DNA from: Adenanthera pavonina
Lineage: Eukaryota > Streptophyta > Magnoliopsida > Fabales > Fabaceae
Direction: 5' to 3'
Assembly: GCA_026686845.1 (NCBI GenBank)
Contig: JAIVEN010000024.1
Coordinates: forward strand, 3,335,501-3,399,500
DNA: 64,000 nucleotides
Numbering within the stretch: the first letter of the stretch is position 1; the number at the start of each line of letters is the position of its first letter. The position numbers and the translations under genes are program-made. Below, piece by piece: positions 34,774 through 45,975 of the stretch. The notes beneath the pieces were generated by a model. It did no database searches. It was not told the origin of the DNA and saw nothing but the letters and a program-made list of their open reading frames with translations.

Positions 34774-37700
34774 TTACAGTTCATTGGGATTTACCATACC
34801 CAATTCTCTCCTGATTTTGCAATGCCTATCTTCTGATAAAGGCTTTGTGAGTATATCAGTAACTTGGTCCTCTATTGGGATGTACTCCAACTTAACTTCT
34901 CCTTTCAAAACGTGATCCCTTATGAAGTGGTACCTAACTTTAATATGTTTCATCCTTGAATGCATGACAGGATTCTTGGTGATATTTATGGCACTTTGGT
35001 TGTCACACATGATTGGTATCTCTTTCATTTTAACCTCAAGATCTTCAAGCTGCTGCTTCATCCAGATGACTTGGGCACAACAGCTTCCAGCTGCAACATA
35101 CTCAGCTTCTGCAGTGGATAAGGCCACACTGTTTTGCTTTTTGCTGAACCATGAAACCAGGGATCCTCCAAGAAACTGACAAGTTCCACTTGTGCTTTTT
35201 CTATCAGTTTTGGATCCTGCAAAATCAGCATCAGTGTATCCTTTGAGATCTTCTCCATTGCCTTTTGGATACCAAAGACCCATATGTGATGTTCCAATAA
35301 GATATCTAAAAATTCTTTTCACAGCTGTTGCATGGGTTTCTTTGGGGCATGATTGGAACCTTGCACACATACAGACACTAAACATAATGTCAGGTCTACT
35401 GGCAGTTAAGTACAGCAGGGATCCAATCATTCTTCTGTACTGAGTAATGTCAAACATCTTCCCATTCTCATCCATGTCCAGTTTGGTTACAGTAGCCATA
35501 GGTGTTCCCATTGGCTTAGCATTCTCCATTCTAAACTTCTTTAGCAGCTCCTTTAGATACTTGGATTGACTGAGAAAGATACCATCATCAAGCTGTCTGA
35601 TTTGTAGTCCAAGGAAGAAGTTGAGTTCACCCATCATGGACATCTCGAATTCTCCCTGCATTAACTCAGAGAATTTCTTGCAAAGAGCTTCATTAGTAGC
35701 ACCGAAAATAATATCATCAACATAGATTTGAACAATTAGTAAATCTTTATTTTCTTTCTTAGTGAATAAAGTTATGTTAACTTTGCCTCTATTGCACCCC
35801 TTTTCAGTTAGAAAATTGCTAAGTCTCTCATACCATGCTCTAGGGCTTGTTTTAAACCATAAAGAGCTTTCTTCAGTTTATAAACATGGTTTGGTTTTGT
35901 AGAGTCCTCAAAACCTGGAGGTTGATCTACATAAACCTCTTCCATGATATATCCATTTAGAAAGGCACTCTTTACATCCATTTGATACAGTAAAATATTT
36001 TTCATGCATGCATATGCCAGCAGTATTCTTATAGCTTCTAATCTAGCTACTGGTGCAAAGGTTTCTTCAAAATCAATACATTCTTCCTGATTATACCCTT
36101 TAGCAACCAATCTAACTTTATTTCTGATTATTGTTCCCTATTCATCAAGTTTATTTCTGAAAACCCATTTGGTACCAATGACAGGATTATTTTTGGGCCT
36201 AGGCACTAAATCCCAAACTTGATTTCTTTCAAACTGATTTAGTTCATCTTGCATAGTTAAAATCCAGTAATCATCAGTTCTTCAGCACATTTGGGTTCCA
36301 TTTGTGAAATGAAAGCACAGTTTAGCCTTCTGTCCCTTAACTATTTTCTGGTTTTGACTTTCTCTTGAACATCCCCTATCACTTGATCAACAGGATGATT
36401 CCTTTGATATCTCCAAGCTCTAGGGAGTTCTTGAGATGTTTCTTCATTACTTTCTTCAACAAACTCTTTCTCCTGGATATCTTTCTCTATGTTAACAGAT
36501 TCAGATATCTTTGGAGGTTCAGTTTTACTTTTATCATAAATGCCCAGTTTTTCAAAATTGAAAGCAAGATCATCCTCATTGGTAACATGTTTTGAAACAG
36601 TTTCATTTTCAATGAAAACCACATGCACAGATTCTTCTACCACATTTGATCTTTTATTATAGACTCTATAAGCCTTACTCCTACTAGAATAGCCCAGAAA
36701 TATACCTTCATCGGTTTTGGCATAAAACTTACCCAGATTTTCTTTCCCATTGTTGTGAACGAAGCATTTGCATCTGAACACATGGAGATGAGACAGATTT
36801 AGCTTTCTTCCCTTGTACAGCTCGTATGGAGTCTTCCCAAGGATTGGTCTGATGTAGGCTCTGTTTATGATGTAGCTTGTTGTATTCACTGTATCAGCCC
36901 AAAACACTTGAGAGAGTTCCTTCTCATTCAGCATAGCTCTGACCATCTCTCCAATAGTTCTGTTCTTCCTTTCTACTATCCCATTCTGTTGAGGGGTCCT
37001 TGGAGCTGAGAAGTTGTGGTCAATCCCATGCTCATTGCAGTACTCCAGGAAGTATGCATTTTCAAACTCTCCTCCATGGTCTGGCCTGATAGACACAATA
37101 GAAATACCTTTCTCATTTTGTACTTTCTTAGCTAAGGTTACAAATGCATCAAAGGTATCACTTTTAGAGGATAGAAATAATGTCCAAGTGAATCTAGAAT
37201 AATCATCTACAATTACAAGCACATACAGATTACCACCAAGACTTTTCACCCTAAATGGTCCAATTAAGTCCATATGCAGCAATTCAAGTGGTCTAGTTGT
37301 GGTAACTACATTTTTAGATTTAAAAGATGATTTAATTTGTTTCCCTCTTATGCATGCATCACATTCTTTGTCCTTTTCAAAAGATATTTTTGGCAAGCCA
37401 GTTACTAGCTCATTTTTAACCAGTTTAGACAATTGATTCATGTTAACATGAGCTAATCTCCCATGCCATAACCAACTATCATTATCCTGACTAATTAAAC
37501 ATACAGAATCCAAGGGAGGAAGTTCATCAAGATCAATAGTATAACAGTTACCATTCCTTTGAGCTATGAGGATTACTTTGTGATCACTTTTTCTGATGAC
37601 CAGGCAAAACTTTGAGTCAAACAGCACCCAATTTCCTTTATCACAAGTCTGACTCACGCTCAGCAAGTTATGGTTGAGGCCGATCACAAACAGCACCTCT

Positions 37701-37905
37701 TCAATGGATGTTTCTAGATTTTTGCTCACAATGCCAATGCCAACAACCTTGCCATATTGATCACCTCCAAAGGTCACCTTTCCTCATTTCTTGTCTCTAA
37801 GGGTGATGAACTTCTCCTTGTCACCAGTCATGTGACTTGAGCAGGCACTGTCCATATACCATTTGTTGCTCTTCTTAGCTTTGAGACAGACCTGCAAAAT
37901 AATGT
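34774..37905 (-). pseudogene. pol of element C (protease, integrase, RT, RNase H)
   Basis: Order: protease with YMDSACSSHMTGDKEKF (near 37860-37810), GAG-pre-integrase (WLWHGRLAHVN, CDACIRGKQIKSSF), integrase core with LLHMDLIGPF and RPDHGGEFENAYF and SAPRTPQQNGIVERKNRT, RT with QMDVKSAFLNGYI and the YVDD box near 35720, and RNase H with TDADFAGSKTDRKSTSGTCQ and STAEAEYVAAGSC. It ends GMVNPNEL at 34774. Breaks: a stop near 37784, TAG at 36343-36341, small deletions near 36280 and 35845, and another stop near 36137. Homologous to B pol throughout. Confidence 0.92.
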
Positions 37906-39704
37906 TCATGTTTTCCTTTTAGGTACCCAAATTTGTTTGGGTCCTTTTTGGTCAGTAAATTTTTCCCTAGATACTGATGTACCCTTGGAAACCCATTTAA
38001 CTTTCCTGTTAAGTTCATTTTTCTTTAAGGCACAAGAGCTAGAAACATGTTCCCTTTTGTTACAGAAATAACATATGGTAAAGGGACTGCTGGATTGAGT
38101 AGCAGGAAGAAAACAATGCAGATAATACTTTTGTCTTGCATGCTTTGGTTGATTATAAGTTTCAATGTGAGATGACATGTGATCTTTCTTTCTGTTGCTC
38201 TCAGCATGCACAAAATGTCTCATGTATGCATTCTGGTTTTTCTTCCTAATCTTTTCCTTGACAGCACATGGATCATAGCTAAGACCAGCTTTTCCTTGTG
38301 ATATTCTTTGGCTCCCCATCAAGGCAAACAACATATCTTTACCTCTAGTGATCCTAGACATGCTTTTTACTAAGTAATCATTAGTTTGCTTTAGTTCAAT
38401 GCATGAAGTACAGCAAACAGATTCAGCAGTAGGTAGAGAGGTAAGTTCAGAAATGTTGCTTTGAGATTCCATTTTATTAATCTTTCTCTTTGCTAGTTTT
38501 AGTTCTTTAGAAACTTTAATAAACTCATCATGAAGCTCATGAAATACATCAAGTAACTCAGAATAGGAAGGTTCATATTCATATACCTCTTCTTCCTGAT
38601 CACTGCTGAATGAGGGTTCGACTTCTTCAGAATCAAGTGCCATCAGACAAATGTTGGCAATCTCATCTTCATCTTCTTCTTCCTCATCTGAGTTGTTGCC
38701 CCATATCAATGAGATGTAGGCTTTCTTCTTCTTCCCTTTGTCAGCAACTTTCTTTTCTCATCTTGCTTTTTGAGGAATTGAGGACAATCCCATTTGATGT
38801 GTCCTTGCTTCCTGCACTCATAGCAAGTTACAGGTTCTTTTGCCTCTCTCTTGCTCTCTCCAGCTGCTCCCTTCTTGAAGATTCTCTTGTTTCTCTTTCT
38901 GCTGTAGAATCTTCCAAATTTTCTCACCATCATAGCCAGAGTTTCTTCATCCAGCTCGTCTCCTTCATCAGATTCTTCTTCTTTTTCTTTAGTAGTTTTA
39001 AGGGCAAGGCCTTTCTTCTTTCTGTCCTGTCCAGCTTCCTTGAGAGCTTTCATTTTTCCTTCATACTCCTCAAGACTGCCGAAGAGAGCTGTGACAGAGA
39101 CCATTGATTCTCCTCTGGCTTCCTCTATTGCTGTCACCTTAGGTTGCCATTCCAGAGGAAGAGCTCTGAGTATCTTTCTTACTTTTTCAGATTGAGTATA
39201 CTCCTTTCCCAGGCTCTTCAATTGATTCACAATGAGAGTGAATCTCTTTTGCAGCTCCTTTACAGTTTCTCCTTCAGTCATTCTGAAGCTTTCATACTCT
39301 CCAATGCATGTGTTTAGTCTGTTCTCCCTGACCCCAGTTGTTCCTTCATGTGCAATCTGCAGGGTGTCCCACATTCCTTTAGCAGTGGAGCATTGTGAGA
39401 CTCTGTAGAATTAGTCTTGGTTCAGGGCACTGACTAAACAATGATTTTCCTTGAAATTTAGCAGGACTGTCCTTCTATCATCTTCATTCCACTCTGCTTC
39501 TGGCATCTCTTTGTATCTTCCATCATCTGTCAGGGTCATTGGGATGAAATCTCCTTTCTCAATGACTGACCAGATATCAAGATCAATTGACTGGAGATAG
39601 ATTTGCATCCTTATCTTCCAGTACCCATAGTGTTCTCCACTGAAGCCAGGTGGTCTATTTGTGTTGTTCCCTTCTAGTAGTATGCTTTCACCAAAGCTAG
39701 TCAT
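37906..39704 (-). pseudogene. gag of element C
   Basis: Starts MTSFGESILLEGNNTNRPPG at 39704, 42 bp after the primer site. The N-terminal half is the UBN2-type gag domain (GEHYGYWKIRMQIYLQ, then KGMWDTLQIAHEG, LKSLGKEYTQSEKVRKILRA). A basic stretch follows, then a CCHC knuckle CYECRKQGHIKWDC, an acidic segment (NNSDEEEEDEDE), a coiled-coil-like middle, and a second cysteine cluster CYFCNKREHVSSSC. It ends GPKQIWVPKRKT* at 37906. Breaks: TAA at 39413-39411 and a frameshift near 38760. Its stop precedes pol in a different frame, as in B. Confidence 0.9.
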
Positions 39705-39745
39705 TTTAATTCCCGAACTGTGAGATCCTTTGAATAGGAATCCGA

Positions 39746-39757
39746 GCTCTGATACCA
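39746..39757 (-). other. Primer-binding site of element C (tRNA-iMet)
   Basis: TGGTATCAGAGC on the minus strand, two bases inside the 5' LTR. It is complementary to the 3' end of plant initiator methionine tRNA, the standard primer of plant Copia elements. Confidence 0.93.
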
Positions 39758-39759
39758 CT

Positions 39760-41617
39760 TGTTAGCAAGGCTGACTTCCCAAGAGGGGGGGTAAATTGGG
39801 AAGATTGAAATTTTGTTGCACAAAGTGAAATGGGTGAAGATAGCACAGTGTAATGGAAGCAACGTATAAAACAGAGCAAGCTGAAAAGTAAGGATAAGGA
39901 GAAGAAGACTCAGTAATTTATCCTGGTTCGGTCTATCCACTTGACCTACGTCCAGTCCCCAAGACAACTCTTGAGATTTTTCACTATACAGCAAGAATTC
40001 AATGGGCTTCTTGCTAATGCCACAGTACAACAAGTATGCTTTGTTCTTGGAGCTTTCTCAATCTCTCTAAGCACTCTTACAATGTGCTTTCCAATTCCCC
40101 TGTGATTTCTCCCCACAAGTAAATCTATCTTCCATATGAAGAGTAGATTGCTTACAAAGATATAACTCTCTTGAATAGAGTAGATATAAAGGTTAAAGTA
40201 CAGATATTGAAGTTAGAGGGTAAAAGCTTTTGAGAAGAAAATTTAGCAGAAATTCAGTATATACAAGTTTGATTCATTACCCACAACTTCAAATGATGTT
40301 GTATTTATAGATTTATGTCCCAACTATTCGTTAGAGACAAAATCTATCCATTGGGGAAGTTAACCAACGGTTACTCTGAAAAACTATCCGTTAACCAACC
40401 GCATTTAATGCTTCTGACATACTGAAATTTGAATTTTGATTGGTCAACAGACGAATTTCGAAGGAACCGAAGGTTAAAGCTTCCAACGTAAAAATATGAA
40501 GTTCGTATGTTCATGAAGTGAAATTCGAATTTTGAAACTTGTAAAATGTTTTCACGTTATGACATACGAATTTTCAAGAAGAAAGTTTTTCTGTTAAGTA
40601 TGAACAGTGTTTTCAATTTTCTACAGTGCCCTCGAAATTCAAATTTTGGAAGCCTAAAATTCGTCTGTTCCTAGTACGTTCAAAAGGCACAGTGTTTCAC
40701 TTTCTTCAAAATTCGAATGTTGAAAGAGTGAAGTTCGTCTGTCAGAAAGACCTCTCTTCAGACTTACTTCAACATTCGAAGTTGAAAACTCTGTTATTCG
40801 TATGTCATCATTTCATTTCAACAGACTTGTAATCTTAGCTTCTGAAATTCGAATTTTAATGTTCAAAGTTCGTCTGACAGAAAGCAGTTTTGAAACTTAA
40901 ATTATTCTTGATATCAGATGAACTTTCACATTGTTTCAGACGAATTTCTTCCATTTTCATAAGTTGTGTTTTGTCTGAAATTTGAATTTTGAAGACTCAA
41001 AGTTCGTCTGTTTCAAAGAAGCTTCTTTCAGACTTATATGAAAATTTGAATGTTGGAAAGCCAAAGTTCGTATGTCAGATAGTATTTTTGAAACACAATT
41101 TCATCTTGATTTCAGATGAACCTTAACATTATTTCAGACGAATTTCTTTGGTTTTCACAAATTGCATTCTGCTTGAAATTCGAATTTTGAAGACTTGAAG
41201 TTCGTCTGTCACAAAAGGCTTCTTTCAGACTCATATGAAAATTCAAACTTTGGAGAATCAAAATTCGTCTGACAGAGGAGCATCTCTTCAGACTTATTCA
41301 TTTTTAGCCCGAAATTCGAATTTCCAAAGGCAAAGTTCGAATTTCCCATATGACAGTTCTGTTTAAACTTCTCAAACTTCGTCTGTTTATGGGTGTTTTT
41401 CAAATAAGTCAAGATTTAACATAAAATCAAGGTTTAAAAACATCTTTTCTTCAAATCAAAACCTTTTACCCATTTCTAGCCAAAACTAAGGAACCTATAA
41501 CAGATCTAACAGCAATTACTCTGAATCTCTTCACTTGAATTATTTTGAGCTCCTTTGATATCTTCAATCCAAGCTCTTGATTGTTGGTTTGGAACCATCA
41601 AAACTCTTAATTCAACA
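39760..41617 (-). repeat. 5' LTR of element C
   Basis: 1858 bp. U3 is on the high-coordinate side and is full of TTCGTCTG/CAGACGAA and AATTCGAATTTT motifs (about 40430-41390). The TATA box is at 40311-40301. The R/U5 side carries the conserved TCCTGGTTCGGTCTATCCAC (39920-39939) and AAGAGGGGGGGT near its end (plus-strand readings). Short ORFs such as 40626-40832 lie in the motif array and are not genes. Confidence 0.92.
40301..40311 (-). promoter_or_regulatory. TATA box of C 5' LTR
   Basis: TCTATAAATAC on the minus strand, identical in the B LTRs (29654-29644 and 19335-19325) and in the C 3' LTR (17793-17783). It sits just after the U3 motif array. Confidence 0.75.
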
Positions 41618-41622
41618 AAGGC

Positions 41623-44600
41623 AAGTGTGATGTACAAGAAATTCTTAAAGGATAGGTAAATGGAATTTTTAATTCAAGAGAGCACTTTGTAAATGAGATT
41701 GTGTGATTAATGGATAATGGCCATGTTTTATGATGCTATAACATTCCAAGAAGTGTCCAAAGGCCAAAATAAGTGTCCACCAAGTGGATAATGGCCATGT
41801 TTTATGTGAAAGCAAGAAGGTAGTTATTTGTCCTATTATGTTCAATGTTATCATACTATGTTTTCATGATTCTTTGAATATGAAATATGCTTGTTAGATG
41901 CTATATGATGTTTTTACATTGATTGGCTGGTTGTTTGAACAGTTTTATAACCCTAGGATGTCCATTTTATGAAGTATTACCATGCCAAAATTTTTATGAA
42001 ATTTTATGGCATAATGTGATTATATGATTTTCATTGAAGTTTTCATGAAATGCTATGGTAATATGTATGCATAAATAGATATAACTATTGGGATTCTTTG
42101 AATCTTATCTCTCTCCAAATGTTCAACTATTTTAGGTCCAAGTCATAACAACATTTCCTAACAGGAGAAAGGAAATGAGAAGCAAGTTATTGATTAAGAT
42201 GTACTTGCCATCTTTGATCATATGCTTAGAGCATTTATGTAAGTTAATGTGTATAGTGTTAGGCATGTATCTTTATGTGATTATGTCACTTTAGATTTAA
42301 TGCAATGTATCATACAATATGAGAACAAGAAAAGGCCATATATGGACAATTGGCCCTTTTATTTTGCAAGCATAAGGGATATAAAGTGACAATCTGACCT
42401 CTTTATAAATTTGTGAGTATTGTTCAAACCATTTGCGTTTAATACCTGAGTGTTATATATTTATAAAAACTAGACAGAAAGAGTTTTGATTTTGTTGAAA
42501 GAGAACTCAATTTGGATTACTTTGAGAATTACTATGAATTTTCAAATTTGAGGTCAGAATCAGGATTTTCTAGAAATCACCAAATCTACAGTACTTTTTT
42601 GAAAAATAAACTGTACGAATTGTCCTAGTATTTAATTTATTGCTTATTTTTACCATATATAGAATATTTTTAGCTATTTGTAGAGACTTGAATCACTTTG
42701 ATACTATTTTTTTGGAATTAGTTATGAATTTTCAAAATTTGTCGGGTAAAATAGAAATGACAACATGAATAGTACCTAAAAATAAAGAAAATTATGTTTT
42801 TTTTTTAAATTGATTCAAGCTTCTCTTTAAGTATAATTGGACAATATTAAGGTTCAATACATAGGAAATAGGCCTAAGAATATGGTGTTACACAAGACTA
42901 ATGAGTTCTCTATCCCTATCTTGATTTGTGAGGAAAATGGCATTATGATAGTAGTAACATGATATATACAAGTATGATAAATATTGATATAAAATGATTG
43001 ACATATACCCCATGATTTATTGTATATGACCATATGGCATGTACCACTGTAGAGAATAATGTATGATGATATGTTAGCATGCATCGGGCATTGTTATTGG
43101 TCATACATTGTGTTGAGATACATGGTTTGGGTTATGATGCTCTTTATACCATGTGGTATGTCAATCTGCTAAATAGCACATAAGGCCTTATGTTCAAGTG
43201 GTGCGGCTTATATTATTTCAATCACTAAATAGTCATCTTATGGCCGAGAGATTCGGGTGGCTGTGAATTGGGGTGTATCTTCTCTAAATAACCACTAATT
43301 TGAGTGGTTTAGGGAAAGGAGAGCCATGGTCCAATCTCTAGTGTAGTGGCCTTTGGCCAGGTCATGACTATTAGGAGAAAAGCCTGTGGTGATTCTGAAA
43401 TCAACTATCACGGGTCGTAGGAATGGGACCACTGGTAATGGTTACCCTGTTATGATTCTAGTCGTGTATTGATGGGATTTGTGTTTGCATATCATGCATA
43501 ATGCATTATTGTTGTGCATAGTATCTAAATATGTTTGGCATCATGCTTATATGTATGTATATGTAAACCTCTGGTTATTAAGACATATGTTTCACCTCTT
43601 GGCTAACAATCCCATGTAAAAGATCCATCACTAACAAGAAAATGACCAAAAAGGGCTTAGGAAAGGAGGGTTAAGAGTACTTGTGGGTGTCAAGGTTTAA
43701 GTCCCCTTTATTATGTCATTTTGTTGTTCCTCAGTAAAGTGCCATTTGTCATCCTATATCGTGCTATGTATTTTACGTGTAGTCATATGATTGTAAGATG
43801 AATGGATGTATAACCCTTTTAACTCTTTTACACTTCATGAGGTTGTTTTCATGGTTTCAGACCTATGTTTGTGTATATGGACTATGATGTCCCAAATCCT
43901 AAGGTCTTGTAATTTCAAGTAAGGGACATGTTATCTTATGTTCCTTTCAATATGTATGATTGGTTTGTGGATTTGATCAGTTTCATGGACCCTTATTGTG
44001 TCCATTGGGTATATAACCTACGGGCATGATAGTGGGTTTAAAGGGTCCAAACCTAGAGAAGAGGTTCCTCTAGAAAGAGACCTTTTTGAGCATGGTTTTC
44101 GAGTCTCATGTGACTTGTTGGAATGGTTCTTAGCAGCCAAAGGTTTGTTGGCAGCAAGTTGGAGTGGTTAGTTTCTTGTTTTGGTCCAAAACTAATCATT
44201 TTGGTTCCCCCTTATACAGAGGCAATTTTAGTCATGGTTGGTGTCTATATTTGGGTTTGGAGTAGAGTGACTTATAGGTTTTGGAATAAAGGAAATTAAA
44301 GGTCGGAGTGAGGAGTTATGTGCATTGGAAGTTGGTCCAATGCATTAGTAAATAACTTATGCAAAATCTGTTTGTCACGTTGTCGTGCCTCACTAATTCG
44401 ATGCTATCTTGTCTTCTCTTTCTATTTCTCTGTTCATTAGTGCATGGTCTTTGGGGTCATTTAGTTTAGGATGTTACAGTTATGAATTTTCAATGTTTGG
44501 TTAAGAAATCTAGGGTTACCAAATAAATAATAAATCGATAAGCTTTTTTGGTCAATTTTTGTTATTGGCCCATTTTTGCTTCCAAATATATTTCAATGGA

Positions 44601-44654
44601 ACCTAAAGAATACAAAATGAATGAAAAATGGTTCCTAAAATAAGATGTGGCACA
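41623..44654 (+). repeat. Right arms of solo LTRs H, I and remnant J
   Basis: Closing part of the nest. H ends at 42892 and I at 44478. J ends near 44654, where CCTAAAATAAGATGTGGCACA looks like a mutated form of the ..AAGATGTTACA end of the G LTR. The stretch is AT-rich with no credible gene. Confidence 0.7.
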
Positions 44655-44902
44655 TACTTAACGTGTGGTGCTTCAAAAACTATAAATTTTATCTTAACAC
44701 TTCAAAACTATAATAGAAGAAACATGAAACAAATTCACCTTATAAAATATTAAATCTCAACCATTCAAATTTAATCCAATGGTTCATATAAGAAATGGAG
44801 AGGAAATAGATGGAAAAGGAAGTGGAGATCCTTTAGGGTGAGCTCCAACATATTGGTGAGCGATTGTCTTGTCTAAACCTTGCCGGGGACTTTAATGTTT
44901 GT

Positions 44903-45201
44903 TATTCTCTCTAGTTCTAATTATAAGATACTGATAAATAATTCACACAAACCAAGGAGTACGGTTAAAAGAAGTTAGAATTATTAAATTTGTTAGAAAT
45001 TTAAAATAATTTCCAAAAAAAGCCCCAATATTTAATTTTTAAAAATTGTATTATGTAATTAATGAAAATCAATTACATTTACATATTTAATGAAAGATAA
45101 AATTGGGAAAAAAATGCATGAGACAACCTACATTTGTATCTTATATTTTGAATTAAAGAAAACATTTCAAATGTATCTTATATTTAGGATTGAAAATAGT
45201 A
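44903..45201. mobile_element. Stowaway-type MITE, degenerate
   Basis: About 299 bp. The left end TATTCTCTCTAGTTCTAATT continues ATAAGATAC. The right end, reverse complemented, TACTATTTTCAATCCTAAAT, continues ATAAGATAC. TA at both ends. Interior blocks (CACACAAACCAAG) match the MITE at 48132. Non-coding. Confidence 0.7.
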
Positions 45202-45975
45202 TTTGCTCATGAGGAACGATTGTCTACAAGTGGAACTATATATAAGGAATATGGATAAAGAATTCAGTGATTGGTCCGAGAACTCCGATCTTAGTGATTT
45301 AGAAAGCAGAATTGTCAGAGTCCAAGGTAATGATGAATGAACTGATAAATTCCAGAATGGCTTAGCTGATCTAATGCACGCGACATTTGTGGAAATAGGT
45401 CGGAAACTGTCATTCATGTGCCTAGAGATATTGTAAGGAGGCTAGAAAGCCTTGGAAAGACTTAATTCCTTATCATTTATTTAATAATTTTTTAGGCCTG
45501 CATAGATGAGATAGAACCTCAAGTTTACGATGATCGGTGTAGAAGGAAGCTGGGATGCTCTCTTTGGGGTCATATGCTGGCTCTCTTTAACAAAGACCAG
45601 ATAATTAAGTGACAAAACTTCATTATTCAAATAGTACATTTAGTTTCAATAGTCCGTGAACCTGAAAGACAAACTCAGAAAATATATTTTACATAATAGC
45701 ACATAGTACAATATCAATTGGCATTACATGTTTACAGAATCCGCTCATTCCCACCACTCTAAAGGAAAACAATTAACATATAAGTCATGCATAATTGTAT
45801 GAACGTAAAAACCCAAATACCCAGCTCCGTTATTTTTTGTACTTTTAACTTTTTTAATATATATGGTTCACAGATTTTTTTTTTCAGTGGATAATTACAT
45901 GATGCGGCTTTTATGTGCTGAGAAGGCCATAACATTTTGGCTCTCTGCTTATGTTTCTTTGCATCTGAGATTTAT
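45202..45975. other. Downstream flank of the dioxygenase gene, no gene recognised
   Basis: Contains two stretches with more coding-like composition: 45250-45420 on the plus strand (MDKEFSDWSENSDLSDLESR and following) and about 45575-45495 on the minus strand (PKESIPASFYTDHRKLEVLS). Neither has a recognisable domain or splice context. They may be old transposon or gene fragments. Confidence 0.3.

Larger units (their letters stand above)
17244..41617 (-). mobile_element. Copia element C (SIRE/Maximus type), complete but split by B
   Basis: Minus-strand element of about 12.19 kb once B is removed. Terminal ends are TGTTGAATTAAG...CTTGCTAACA on its own strand. The TSD AAGGC matches (17239-17243 and 41618-41622). 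From its 5' end: 5' LTR 41617-39760, primer site 39757-39746, gag, pol, spacer, additional ORF, polypurine tract 31297-31282, and 3' LTR 31281-30969 continuing at 18784-17244. Long LTRs, a CCHC gag, tRNA-iMet priming and an ORF between pol and 3' LTR are the marks of the SIRE/Maximus lineage; the lineage name is my inference. Nonsense codons and frameshifts make it non-autonomous now. Confidence 0.93.
15963..42892 (+). mobile_element. Solo LTR H (Ty3/gypsy, G-related), split by C
   Basis: Left arm 15963-17243, right arm 41623-42892, joined length about 2.55 kb, close to the 2537-bp G LTR. It shares blocks with G, for example AATGACCTAAAAGTTT (16237) against AATGACTCAAAAGTTT (12109). The right end is GGTGTTACA. 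The TSD CAAGA matches (15958-15962 and 42893-42897). The left terminus reads TATCATATAATGTAAAAAAA rather than a clean TGTAAC, so the first bases are mutated or misplaced. No internal region, therefore solo. Confidence 0.8.
14928..44478 (+). mobile_element. Solo LTR I (Ty3/gypsy), split by H
   Basis: Left arm 14928-15962 starts TGTAACGACCC. Right arm 42898-44478 ends GGATGTTACA. The TSD GTTAT flanks exactly (14923-14927 and 44479-44483). Joined length is about 2.6 kb without internal coding, hence a solo LTR in plus orientation. The left arm carries GC-richer sequence near 15035-15065 (GCAGCGACGAGG, GTGTCGCG). The right arm has no ORF I trust. Solo LTR H interrupts it at CAAGA. Confidence 0.85.
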
